A stretch of 64,000 nt of DNA from Xylanimonas allomyrinae. Lineage in GTDB: Bacteria; Actinomycetota; Actinomycetes; Actinomycetales; Cellulomonadaceae. The DNA lies in NCBI RefSeq assembly GCF_004135345.1, contig NZ_CP035495.1:2418001-2482000 (forward strand), read 5' to 3'. Both the position numbers and the translations under genes were made by a program. A model generated the notes under the pieces. It had not been told where the DNA came from and ran no database searches. It saw only the letters and a list, made by a program, of their open reading frames with translations. Within the stretch, counting starts at the first letter, position 1; every line of letters begins with the position of its first letter. This document shows, one piece after another, positions 16,076 to 24,515 of the stretch.

Positions 16076-18394
16076 ATGGCACGTCGAAGAGCGGTGACCC
16101 CGCATGAGCCGCGACGCATCACCCGCACCATCCCGGCCACGCAGCTCGTCGCCCTCCTCCTCGCGTTCGTCCTGGTGGCGGGGGCAGGCGGCATCATCGC
16201 GGCCGGGCTCGCCATCCCGGTGGCCGCAGGCGCGAGCTCGACGACGAACGCGTCGATCGCGATCTTCGACGAGGTGCCGGACGAGCTCAAGCCCGGACCG
16301 CTGTCCCAGGCGTCGACGGTGTTCGCCGCGAACGGCGAACCGCTCGCGACGTTCTACGCGCAGAACCGCGTCGTCGTCCCGCTCGACGAGGTGTCGGACG
16401 CGATGAAGCACGCCGTCGTCGCGATCGAGGACGAGCGCTTCTACGACCACGGCGGCGTCGATCCGCAGGGCATCGCGCGCGCGGCGGTCAACAACCTGAT
16501 GAAGCGCCCCAAGCAGGGTGCGTCGACGCTCACGCAGCAGTACGTGAAGAACGTGCTCATCGACCAGGCAGAGCAGTCGGGCGACGCGTTCGGCGTGTTC
16601 GAGGCGGCCGAGGACTCCAACGCCCGCAAGGTCAAGGAGATGAAATACGCCATCGCTCTCGAGAAGACGATGACGAAGGACCAGATCCTCGAGGGCTACC
16701 TCAACGTCGCGCAGTTCGGGAAGAACAGCATCTACGGCGTGGAGACGGCCGCTCGCTACTTCTTCAACAAGCCCGCCAAGGACCTGACGGTCGTCGAGGC
16801 CGCGACCATCGCCGGCATCACGAAGGCCCCGAGCACCTTCGACCCGACGGTCGACCCTCAGGAGGCGCAGAACCGCCGCCACGTCGTCCTGCACAAGATG
16901 TACACGCTGGGCTACATCTCCACGCTCGAGGAGTACCGCGCGGCCGACGCCACACCCATCGAGGACACGCTGCACATCACGCCCGTGCCGACCGGCTGCC
17001 AGGCCGCCGGAGGCGCAGCGTTCTTCTGCGCCTACGTGATCTCCGAGATCACGAACAACCCGGTGTTCGGCGAGACCAAGGACGACCGCAAGGCGCTCCT
17101 GTACCGCGGCGGCCTCTCGATCACGACGACGCTCGACCTGAGCAAGCAGTCCGCCGCCGAGCAGCAGGTCAGCGCGCACGTGCCGAACGGCAACACCGCA
17201 GGGCTCGAGTCCGCGGTCGTCTCGGTCGAACCCGGGACGGGCAAGATACTCGCGATGGCGCAGAACGTGCCGTTCGACGCGAGCAAACCGCCAAAGCCCG
17301 GCACGACGGCGGTCAACTACTCGGCCGACCCAGCGCACGGGGCGTCCAAGGGGTTCCAGCCCGGCTCGAACTTCAAGCCGTTCGTGCTCGCCGAGTGGCT
17401 CAAGTCCGGGCACACGCTCAACGACGTCGTCAGTGCGACCAAGACCAAGCGGCTCCAGAGCGCCTGGCACGCCTCGTGCCGTGGTCCGTTCAGCAGCCGC
17501 CCCAAGGACGCGTGGGGCCCGGCGAACTCCGAAGGCAACATCTCCGGCGACATCTCGGTGCTCAAGGCGACATACAACTCGGTCAACACCGCGTTCGCGA
17601 GCATGGGAACCCAGCTCGACCTGTGCTCGCTCGCCGACACCGCCTGGAGCATGGGGTTCCGCCCGACGACCAAGGAGGGCGGCGAGACCCTCCACAACCC
17701 GACCAGGGACGACATCTACATCACCCCGTCGATGCTGATCGGCACGCAGACGACGTCACCGCTGCAGCTCGCCGCAGCCTTCGGGACACTCGCCTCCAAC
17801 GGCACCTACTGCTCCCCGATCGCGATCACCGCAGTGACGACGCCCGACGGGGAGCAGCTTCCCGTGCCGTCGGCGGACTGCAACGCCAACGCGCTGCCCG
17901 CGAACGTCGCAGCCACCGTGGTGTCCGCGATGGAGAACGTGCTGACCCAGGGCACGGCCCGGGGCAACTCGCTCGCGGGCGGTCGCGCCGCGGCCGGCAA
18001 GACGGGCACCAACCAGTTCTCGGCTCAGACATGGTTCACCGGCTTCACGCCGCAGCTCGTGACCACGGTGTGGGTGGGCGAGGCGAGCGGCGAGGTCAGC
18101 CACCTCAACATCAACTTCAACGGGACCCGGATCGCGCCCCTGTACGGCAGCACGCTCGCCGCACCCCTGTGGAAGGACTACATGAACCAGGCGCTCGACG
18201 GCGCGCCCCTCGTCGACTTCCCGGCACCCGACCCGGCACTCGTCGGCTCGGCACCCAAGCCGTCCGCGCCGCCCACCCAGCCGACCGACGAGAACGGCGT
18301 CCCGGTCGGCCCCGACGGCGGCCAGCTCCCGGAGGTCACCATCCCGGCCGGGGACGACCACGGCAACGCCGGCGGCCACGGAGGCGGGCACTGA
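16076..18394 (+). CDS. Class A bifunctional penicillin-binding protein (transglycosylase/transpeptidase)
   Basis: 772 residues. A membrane anchor (TQLVALLLAFVLVAGAGGII, about residues 22-50) precedes the GT51 domain with VVAIEDERFYDHGGVDPQG and GASTLTQQYVKNVLI. The transpeptidase domain has the active-site SxxK as PGSNFKPFVLAEW, the SxN motif in the region after it, and AGKTGTNQF for KTG. It ends with a Pro-rich tail (KPSAPPTQPTDENGVPVGP) and a GGHGGGH end. It polymerises and crosslinks peptidoglycan outside the membrane. The stop overlaps the next gene, which begins at CTG. Confidence 0.92.
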   Translation: MARRRAVTPHEPRRITRTIPATQLVALLLAFVLVAGAGGIIAAGLAIPVAAGASSTTNASIAIFDEVPDELKPGPLSQASTVFAANGEPLATFYAQNRVVVPLDEVSDAMKHAVVAIEDERFYDHGGVDPQGIARAAVNNLMKRPKQGASTLTQQYVKNVLIDQAEQSGDAFGVFEAAEDSNARKVKEMKYAIALEKTMTKDQILEGYLNVAQFGKNSIYGVETAARYFFNKPAKDLTVVEAATIAGITKAPSTFDPTVDPQEAQNRRHVVLHKMYTLGYISTLEEYRAADATPIEDTLHITPVPTGCQAAGGAAFFCAYVISEITNNPVFGETKDDRKALLYRGGLSITTTLDLSKQSAAEQQVSAHVPNGNTAGLESAVVSVEPGTGKILAMAQNVPFDASKPPKPGTTAVNYSADPAHGASKGFQPGSNFKPFVLAEWLKSGHTLNDVVSATKTKRLQSAWHASCRGPFSSRPKDAWGPANSEGNISGDISVLKATYNSVNTAFASMGTQLDLCSLADTAWSMGFRPTTKEGGETLHNPTRDDIYITPSMLIGTQTTSPLQLAAAFGTLASNGTYCSPIAITAVTTPDGEQLPVPSADCNANALPANVAATVVSAMENVLTQGTARGNSLAGGRAAAGKTGTNQFSAQTWFTGFTPQLVTTVWVGEASGEVSHLNINFNGTRIAPLYGSTLAAPLWKDYMNQALDGAPLVDFPAPDPALVGSAPKPSAPPTQPTDENGVPVGPDGGQLPEVTIPAGDDHGNAGGHGGGH

Positions 18395-19380
18395 GCGCGC
18401 GGGCTGCACGGCGCACACTGGGCACCCTCGGCGGCCTTCTCGCCGTCGGCGCCACAGGAGTCGCGTACGCGTACGCCGAGACCAAGCTCTTCACCGTCCG
18501 CCATGTCGCCGTACCCGTCCTGCCGGCCGGGCAGGCCGACATCCGGGTGCTGCACATCAGCGACCTGCACGTCACGCCCACCCAGCGCCGCAAGCTCGCG
18601 TGGGTCCGCTCGCTGGCCGACCTGCGCCCCGACCTCGTCGTCGACACCGGCGACAACCTGGCCCACAGGGACGCCGTCGGGCCGCTGCTCGAAGCGCTCG
18701 AACCGCTCCTCGCCACGACACCAGGCGTCTACGTCATGGGCTCCAACGACTACTGGGCGCCGATGCTCAAGAACCCGGCCCACTACCTCCGGGCCGACCC
18801 GCGCGCACATCGAGCCACACCGACACCCCTGCCCTGGGAACGGCTCACCGCAGGCTTCGCGGCCGCCGGCTGGAAGGACCTCGACAACCGGCGCGACACC
18901 GTCGCACTGGCCGACGGCCGATCGCTGACGTTCGTCGGCACCGACGACCCCCACCTCGACCTCGACGAGATGCCGACACGCCCCGCCGACACCGGACTCA
19001 CCGGGGTGACCAGCGGCAGCGCCGCGACAGGGACCGACCAGGCCGCGGCGCTCCACGTCGGCGTCACCCACGCCCCCTACCGGCGCATCCTCGACGGATT
19101 CCGTGCCGACGGCGCCGAACTCATCCTCGCCGGACACACCCACGGCGGGCAGCTACGACTGCCCGGCTTCGGGGCCATCGTCACCAACTGCGACCTGGAC
19201 CGACGCCGAGCCTCGGGCCTGCACGGCTGGCCCGGCACCCGGCCCGACACCCCCGGCGGAGCCGGCTCGGTCTGGCTGCACGTCTCGGCCGGAGCGGGCA
19301 CGTCGCCCTACACGCCCGTGCGGTTCGCGTGCCGACCCGAAGCGACACTGCTCACGCTGACAGCCCGGTTTTCGTCCTGA
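18391..19380 (+). CDS. Metallophosphoesterase, membrane-anchored, apparent CTG start
   Basis: 329 residues. An N-terminal hydrophobic segment (TLGTLGGLLAVGATGVAYAY) is followed by calcineurin-like motifs: HISDLHVTP, DTGDN, GSND in place of GNHD, VTHAPYRR and AGHTHGGQ. No ATG, GTG or TTG is found at the expected beginning. CTG at 18391 overlaps the PBP stop (CTGA) and has a GGAGG at 18380-18384 with 6-base spacing, exactly where a start is expected. The next GTG would remove the anchor and damage the first metal motif. Substrate unknown; coupling to a PBP suggests an envelope role. Confidence 0.82.
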   Translation: MSARAARRTLGTLGGLLAVGATGVAYAYAETKLFTVRHVAVPVLPAGQADIRVLHISDLHVTPTQRRKLAWVRSLADLRPDLVVDTGDNLAHRDAVGPLLEALEPLLATTPGVYVMGSNDYWAPMLKNPAHYLRADPRAHRATPTPLPWERLTAGFAAAGWKDLDNRRDTVALADGRSLTFVGTDDPHLDLDEMPTRPADTGLTGVTSGSAATGTDQAAALHVGVTHAPYRRILDGFRADGAELILAGHTHGGQLRLPGFGAIVTNCDLDRRRASGLHGWPGTRPDTPGGAGSVWLHVSAGAGTSPYTPVRFACRPEATLLTLTARFSS

Positions 19381-19447
19381 GCCGATGCTCGGCTATGCTG
19401 GGCAGGCTTCACCGCGCGGGTCCCCCGCGGCCTGGTGAGCAGTCCCT

Positions 19448-19525
<78 letters not shown>

Positions 19526-19526
19526 C

Positions 19527-19574
19527 CGAAAGGCCCTCTGACCAGCGGAAACGCTGGATGCAGGGGGCCTTTCG
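19527..19574 (+). terminator. Nested hairpin terminator after tRNA-Pro
   Basis: An outer 14-bp stem (CGAAAGGCCCTCTG with CAGGGGGCCTTTCG, one G-T pair) encloses an inner perfect hairpin CCAGCG-GAAA-CGCTGG at 19542-19557. It ends the tRNA-Pro transcript just before the IS insertion. Confidence 0.75.
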
Positions 19575-20120
19575 CTTTGCCTCACGGGACCACGAGACGC
19601 GCTGGGGGGTTAGCGGCCAGAAAGTGTGTCCTCGCCGGGCGTGTCGCGGGTCAGTGCGAGCGTCCGGCCCAGCCTGTTCGGGCCCAGAGGCCTTCCTCGG
19701 CGGTGGCGCTGGTGCCGTAGCCTCCCGGGACGTGTTCGTCGTCGGGGATGACGACGGCGGTGGGTGGGGGCTTGTAGTGCTCGGGCCGGATCAGGGTGGC
19801 TGGTGGTGCTGGCCGGGTGGAGTGCAGGTAGAACCACCACTGGGCGGCGCGCCGGCGGTGGGCGTCGGTCATGCCGCGGTGGCGGCGGAGCAGGTCTTTG
19901 ACGGGGTGGTTGCACCCGCCCTCGATCCGGTTCGTCGTGGAGTGGATGGTGAGCCCGTCGAGGTCCTCGCGCAGGTGGGTGAACAGCACGCCCTGCCTCG
20001 AGAGGCGTTCCAGGAGCCGGTAGGCGTGGCGGGGTCGTTCGTGGGTCCACCTGTCGCGCGTCAGACTATGTGGCAGGGCCCGTTGGTTGCGGGCCTGACC
20101 TGTGAGGAGTCTGATCGTTC

Positions 20121-20438
20121 ATGGCAAGACCAGCGGCCGTTCCGGCTGAGGAGAAGACCAGGATCGTGTTGTCGGTCCTGGCCGGGGAGGTCACCGTCGC
20201 CGAGGCCGCCCGGCGGGCGAAGGTGTCCGAGCAGTCGGTCGGGAACTGGAAGCGGCAATTCCTCGAGGCTGGCAAGACCGGCCTGGCGGCGGGGAAGTCG
20301 GGCCCCTCGACGCGGGAGCAGCAGCTGGAGTCCGAGGTCGCCGAGTTGACGCAGGCCTTGGGCGAGGCGCACCTGGAGGTCCGGGTGTGGAAGAAGTCCG
20401 CGGAGGGCCGGCTGGGCCCTTCGAGGACCTCGAGGTGA
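20121..20438 (+). CDS. IS3-family OrfA (helix-turn-helix transposase subunit)
   Basis: 105 residues: MARPAAVPAEEKTRIVLSVL followed by AGEVTVAEAARRAKVSEQSV, an HTH_Tnp_1-type DNA-binding domain, and a leucine-patterned helix (REQQLESEVAELTQALGEAH) used for OrfA/OrfAB multimerisation. The frame overlaps orfB by 52 bases in the -1 direction. Programmed -1 frameshifting normally makes the OrfAB transposase, but I do not see a canonical A-rich slippery heptamer; GGAAGAAG at about 20389 is the only candidate. Confidence 0.85.
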   Translation: MARPAAVPAEEKTRIVLSVLAGEVTVAEAARRAKVSEQSVGNWKRQFLEAGKTGLAAGKSGPSTREQQLESEVAELTQALGEAHLEVRVWKKSAEGRLGPSRTSR

Positions 20439-21382
20439 TCCGTCTGGATGCGGGCATGCCGACCACGAGGTTCTGCTCTCTGATCGGCGTGCCCGAACGC
20501 ACGTGGCGGCGCTGGCAGGCCCGCGCCCGCACCGGAGCACCGACGAAGGGGCCGTGGCCGCGCCCGGCCCGCGAGAGTGTCGCCGAGGCTGCCCGTCGGC
20601 ACGCGCTCAAGCATCCCGCGTGGGGGCACCGCAAGATCTGGGCCATGTGCCGCTACGAGGGTCACACCGCATCGCAGGCGTCCGTGCTGCGGCTGCTGCG
20701 CGACGAGGGGCTGATCCTGCCCGCGGCCTACCAGCGTGAACACCGCCAGCTCGCCGCGCGTAGGAAGGCGGCGTTCGCGACCGAGCCGACGGGGCCGAAC
20801 CAGGTGTGGCAGCTGGACTTCTCCGAGTTCGAGACCACCACCGGCGGGACGTGGCGGATCGCCGGGTGCCGGGACTACTGGAGCAAGTACGAGCACCCCT
20901 GGCATGTGTCCCCGACCGCGAACCAGCACGACGCCATCGCCGCGATCGAGCTCGCGCTGACCGACTACGAGACGATGTTCGGCCGCCCGCTGATCGACGC
21001 CTGCGAGCGAGACGGCGACGGGAACGTCATCTCGGCGGTCACGGTCGTCACGGACAACGGCGGCCCGTTCCGCTCGTTCCGGTTCGAGCACTTCATCACC
21101 GCCCACCCCGAGCTGCGGCACGTGCGCACCCGCGTGCGCACGCCCGGGCAGAACGGGTCACGCGAACGCGGCTTCCAGTCATTGAAGTACGAGCGGCTCT
21201 TCCTCGAAGAGATCGACGACGTCCTGGCCCTCGTCGAGTACGCCGACGACTACCGCGACGACTACAACACCGTGCGCCCGCACGAGACGATCGCCTGGAA
21301 CCGGCCCCTGGAGGTGCACCTCGGCCTGGCCGACCCCACCATCCCCAACTTTGAGAACACCCAAATCCTGCCAGCCGCTTGA
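20387..21382 (+). CDS. IS3-family OrfB transposase (integrase core, DDE)
   Basis: 331 residues as an open frame; the functional part probably begins near VIRLDAGMPTTRFCSLIGVP after frameshifting from orfA. An HTH_21 region (HPAWGHRKIWAMCRYEGHTA) precedes the rve integrase core. The catalytic residues are visible as WQLDFSEFETT (first Asp), VVTDNGGPF (second Asp) and NGSRERGFQSLKYERL (Glu). It ends NFENTQILPAA just before the right inverted repeat. No stop or frameshift disrupts it. Confidence 0.88.
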   Translation: MEEVRGGPAGPFEDLEVIRLDAGMPTTRFCSLIGVPERTWRRWQARARTGAPTKGPWPRPARESVAEAARRHALKHPAWGHRKIWAMCRYEGHTASQASVLRLLRDEGLILPAAYQREHRQLAARRKAAFATEPTGPNQVWQLDFSEFETTTGGTWRIAGCRDYWSKYEHPWHVSPTANQHDAIAAIELALTDYETMFGRPLIDACERDGDGNVISAVTVVTDNGGPFRSFRFEHFITAHPELRHVRTRVRTPGQNGSRERGFQSLKYERLFLEEIDDVLALVEYADDYRDDYNTVRPHETIAWNRPLEVHLGLADPTIPNFENTQILPAA

Positions 21383-22252
21383 CGCGAGACACACCACCAG
21401 GTCGCGTTCGGTCGTGCGGAGGCGGGGCGGGTGCCGGTGTCCTTGAGGTAGGTCTTGGTGTTGATCAGGTCGGGGTAGACCTGGTGCCAGTCGTGCAGGC
21501 GTACCTGCCAGGCGGTGGCCTGGTCGCGGGTCGTGATCCTGGTCAGTGCCAGGCTGATGGCCCGCAGCGCCTTGCCGGCGTCGGTGCGGGGGCGGGTGGT
21601 CAGCTCGCGGCGTACGTTGCGTTGGACGTGCACCAGGCACCGCTGCACGAGGGTCTGGGGCCAGCAGGTCTTGAGCGCGGAGGCCAGCCCTGAGCCGCCG
21701 TCCGTGACCACGACACGTGGGGCCGGGATGCGTTCGAGCAGGGCGACCCAGGCGGCGCTCTTCTCCGTGTCGCACCACTGCCAGGCGATCACGTCGCCGG
21801 TGGTCCCGTCGATCGCCAGGAGCAGGCACCACCCGCCGGACAGGTAGGTTCCGTCGACCTGGACCTCGTCGTAGACCTCCCCGGTGATCGGGATGTGCGG
21901 GTCGATGTTCCAGCACCACGCGTGCTGACGGCGGAACGACCGCGCTGACGAGCCGACGTCGTGCTGGGTGTTGTTGCCGAGCAGCCAGGCGACGAAGCCG
22001 TCGAGCTGCGCAGCCCGAGTTCGATCGGGGCGCCGCTTCGTTGACGAGCCACCACATCCCGTGCACCGCCAGCGTGTGGTCCCAGCGCTCGTCGTGCCGT
22101 TGCGCTTCAGCCGTGCACCGCATGCCGAACACGTCCCTGGATGTCCAGCACCCGCTCGAGGCATGCCCCCAGAGGATTAACTACCTCCCAAATCGCCGGG
22201 CTGACCTCCCGAGACACCCCGATCGCGGACACACTTTCTGGCCGCTAACCCA

Positions 22253-22486
22253 CACAAGACGACACAAGACGACCCGAGCGGTGGATCAGGGCTGAGTCAG
22301 TGGTGGCGCGCACCGCTCACCGTTGACGGCGTCCGGTGCGCGGCGGCGAGGCACCGGATGATCGCACAAAAGGCCGAACTCTTCGAAGACGCAGAAGCCG
22401 AGACTGCCGCCGTCGACGCACCGAGCCCGGCGTTGCGGGCAATCGGCAAGCCTCCGGAGTTACGCGGGCCGCTTCGTCTAGCCTGA
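22253..22486 (+). pseudogene. Truncated reading frame next to the IS right end
   Basis: The frame is open from the IS1249-like right end (22251) to a TGA at 22486: it includes SGLSQWWRAPLTVDGVRCAA and MIAQKAELFEDAEAETAAV. The composition looks protein-like (balanced Glu/Ala/Gln, few Arg runs), unlike most shadow frames here, and the only ATG (22358) would give 42 residues. It may be the 3' end of a gene cut by the IS. I do not recognise it. The frame also starts with a direct repeat ACACAAGACG at 22252 and 22262. Confidence 0.3.
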
Positions 22487-22493
22487 GCACATA
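22479..22493 (+). promoter_or_regulatory. -10-like box immediately upstream of the HNH gene
   Basis: TAGCCT at 22479-22484 ends 8 bases before the ATG at 22493, so transcription would begin within a few bases of the start codon (near-leaderless mRNA). No convincing -35 is seen. Confidence 0.35.
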
Positions 22494-23902
22494 TGGCCTC
22501 GAGGAGCGACGGAACCGAGATCTCCCACGCCGACGCACTCGCCGCGTGGGGCAACGTGGCGTACGCGGAACTCAAGGCGATCGCGCGGACATACAACGAG
22601 GTCGTCAGCGATGCGCAGTTGAGCGAGGTCCTCCAGAAGGAGACCACCATCACCACCGACATGCCGAGGCAGAACTGGATCGGCAGTGTCCTGGAGATCG
22701 CTGCACAGAGGGCGGCCGACGAGGGTGAGCCACCCCTCACGTCGCTGTGCGTCCGCCCTGACGGAACAATCGGCCCCGGGTACGCGGGCGCACCGAAGTC
22801 CGCAATGGCGAGTGCGGCATCTGATATCGAGGTCCGTGCAGCCGAGGACCGCCTGCTCTGCTACAAGGAGTTCGCGACCGATCTGCCACCGAGTGGAGGA
22901 ACTCCGACGCTGACCCCACAAGTCGAGATCCAACGGCGCGATCAGACCGACGGCGCATGGTTGAGGCGCCTCATCGAGCGCGGCGTCCTCACAGTCGCAG
23001 ACCGCGTCCCGTTCCAGAACCACCTCGAAGTTGCCGCTCTCTTTGGACGCACCTACAGGAGCCACCAGAGCGCGATCATCCGGCTCGATGAGTTCACCGA
23101 GATCTGGTTCCCGAAGATGTACCAGAACGGTGACTGGGACAACTCCTTGTCATCGGACGGCAACGTGATCACGATGCGCCACGTCCCGGGCGGCAAGTAC
23201 GGGGCCGTCATGGAGACGAAGCCGATCCGACAGTACGTGATCACGTTCGGTCACATTGGGCCGTCGAGACCGCGCTACTACCGCTTCCTTGGCGTTTTCG
23301 AGGGCGCTCCACACCTGTCGGACAGCTCCAAGTGGGTCAACCAACGCGTCTCAGACACGGTGCTCTTCGACGGCGAGGGCGGGTTCTCCTTCGAGGCGAC
23401 GAGGACACGTCCCGTGCAGGACGATCAGACCGCCGAGGCGGCCGACCCCGATCCGCAGGTCATGGCCGCGGCACAGGAGCAACTCGACCAGGAGATCTTC
23501 GCTGTCGACGACCAACTCGGCACGGCCAAGTCGCGAGGCAGCTACCAGGCCGTCTTCGCGAAGCGCGTCAAGAACAACTACGGCTGGGAGTGCGCGGTCA
23601 CCGGCATTCGAACGAAAGCGTTCCTAGTGGCCTCGCACATTGTCCCGTGGAGCGAAGCCAAGGAGATCCGCCTCGACCCCTCCAACGGCATCTGCCTCTC
23701 AACCTTCGTTGACCGCGCCTTCGACGCGGGGTACCTGTCGATAACCCCCGAAGGCCGCACTGCCGTTCGCTGGGAGAAAGTCCAAGGGGACCCGATCCTC
23801 AAGTCCGAGCTCTCCAGGATCGACGGGGTCGAACTGAAAAGGCCAAGCAGCGATCCACCCGACCCAGCCAAACTCGCGAGACGCATCGAGCTCGGATACT
23901 GA
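22493..23902 (+). CDS. HNH endonuclease with additional N-terminal domains, possible restriction enzyme
   Basis: 469 residues. The C-terminal 90 residues form an HNH_2-type nuclease: CAVTGIRTKAFLVASHIVPW, then ICLSTFVDRAFDAGYLSI, giving a ββα-metal site with the SHIVPW His. The N-terminal 150 residues (ALAAWGNVAYAELKAIARTY, TTDMPRQNWIGSVLEIAAQ, AEDRLLCYKEF) resemble the N-terminal domain of other stand-alone HNH proteins of unknown role. The middle (IRQYVITFGHIGPSRPRYYR) may be a DNA-reader domain. A likely role is modification-dependent restriction, but no methylase is nearby. Codon use is less GC-biased than its neighbours, suggesting transfer. Confidence 0.75.
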   Translation: MASRSDGTEISHADALAAWGNVAYAELKAIARTYNEVVSDAQLSEVLQKETTITTDMPRQNWIGSVLEIAAQRAADEGEPPLTSLCVRPDGTIGPGYAGAPKSAMASAASDIEVRAAEDRLLCYKEFATDLPPSGGTPTLTPQVEIQRRDQTDGAWLRRLIERGVLTVADRVPFQNHLEVAALFGRTYRSHQSAIIRLDEFTEIWFPKMYQNGDWDNSLSSDGNVITMRHVPGGKYGAVMETKPIRQYVITFGHIGPSRPRYYRFLGVFEGAPHLSDSSKWVNQRVSDTVLFDGEGGFSFEATRTRPVQDDQTAEAADPDPQVMAAAQEQLDQEIFAVDDQLGTAKSRGSYQAVFAKRVKNNYGWECAVTGIRTKAFLVASHIVPWSEAKEIRLDPSNGICLSTFVDRAFDAGYLSITPEGRTAVRWEKVQGDPILKSELSRIDGVELKRPSSDPPDPAKLARRIELGY

Positions 23903-24117
23903 CCTCGCACGGAATCGGCCTGCGAGCGGGATTCGTCCTGTCAGCAGTGTCGCAGGACGCACATGCTGGTGTCGTGAGAAGGCCGGCCGATGCGTCTTCG
24001 CGGCCTACCGGTCGCCCGCCATGCAGCCGCGCGCACGGGGGTCGCATCGACGAGGAGGGCGTTCGAGGTGACGGACGGCGTCTTGGTGCGCCCCGGCGCG
24101 CTGCCGAGAAGGGCGGC

Positions 24118-24507
24118 CTACGCCGTCGAGTCCCTCACCGGGACGGAGTCCACGATCTGCTCGAAGGTCACGGCCTTGCCGTCCTCCAGACGCCACACGT
24201 GCGCCACTCGTGCGGTGAAGCTCTTCCCTGTCTTTCGGTGGGTGCCGGTGTACGTGCCGACCGCCACCTGCGCGTCGCCTGCGTCGAGCAAGGACTCCAG
24301 GGTGAAGGCGTAGCGGTCGAACTCGCGGGCGATCGCCTCGAACACGTGGGTGCGTACCTCGTCGGGGCCTTGGTAGGTCCCTGCGCTGGGGAGGCCCGCA
24401 GCCTCGGTCCAGAGCGTCGACTCGGTGAGCGGGGCGAGCATCCCCTCCAGGTCGCCGACGGCGGAGGCCGCGTAGTGGGCCGCGATGATCTCGTGGTGGG
24501 TAGGCAT
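24118..24507 (-). CDS. SnoaL-like / NTF2-fold protein
   Basis: 129 residues beginning MPTHHEIIAAHYAASAVGDL, with an AGGAGGA site 6 bases upstream of the ATG. The pattern of a 30-residue helical start, LTESTLWTEAAGLPSAGTYQ, then FDRYAFTLESLLDAGDAQVA and VAHVWRLEDGKAVTFEQIVD matches SnoaL-like polyketide cyclase/NTF2 folds. Such proteins bind small ligands and sometimes catalyse isomerisation or lyase steps. It lies 8 bp downstream of the MoaF-family gene, so the two are cotranscribed with the alcohol dehydrogenase. Confidence 0.8.
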   Translation of the reverse strand: MPTHHEIIAAHYAASAVGDLEGMLAPLTESTLWTEAAGLPSAGTYQGPDEVRTHVFEAIAREFDRYAFTLESLLDAGDAQVAVGTYTGTHRKTGKSFTARVAHVWRLEDGKAVTFEQIVDSVPVRDSTA

Positions 24508-24515
24508 GAGTCCTC

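Larger units (their letters stand above)
20052..21391. mobile_element. Complete IS3-family insertion sequence, 1340 bp
   Basis: The ends are imperfect inverted repeats: TGTCGCGCGTCA at the left and TGTCTCGCGTCA (reverse strand) at the right. It is flanked by the direct repeat CACC at 20048-20051 and 21392-21395, the 4-bp duplication made on insertion into the IS1249-like transposase gene. It carries the two overlapping frames orfA and orfB typical of the family and appears intact, so it may still be mobile. Confidence 0.88.
19651..22164 (-). pseudogene. IS1249-like transposase, split by an IS3-family element
   Basis: The N-terminal part (22164 down to 21396) starts with a zinc-ribbon (CSACGARLKRNGTTSAG, RWRCTGCG) and carries the DDE core around VQVDGTYLSGGWCLLLAID and VVTDGGSGLASALKT. 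It breaks after RPNATWW. The C-terminal part (20051 down to 19651) resumes WTHERPRHAYRLLERLSRQG and contains IHSTTNRIEGG, with the catalytic Glu. Joining the parts over a single CACC gives 1170 bp, 390 codons, in frame with no stop. The gene was therefore intact when the second element landed in it. Confidence 0.85.
19607..22251. mobile_element. IS1249-like insertion sequence (IS256 superfamily), interrupted
   Basis: The ends are perfect 25-bp inverted repeats starting GGGTTAGCGGCCAGAAAGTG (left 19607-19631; right end at 22251 on the other strand). Removing the nested IS3 element and one copy of its 4-bp duplication leaves about 1.3 kb, close to the size of IS1249. I see no target duplication outside the inverted repeats, so the insertion is old or rearranged. 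It lies directly behind the tRNA-Pro terminator. Confidence 0.85.

Noticed and set aside
20052-21391. IS3 frame change as a disabling mutation
   Set aside because: The orfA/orfB -1 overlap is the normal arrangement for IS3-family elements.
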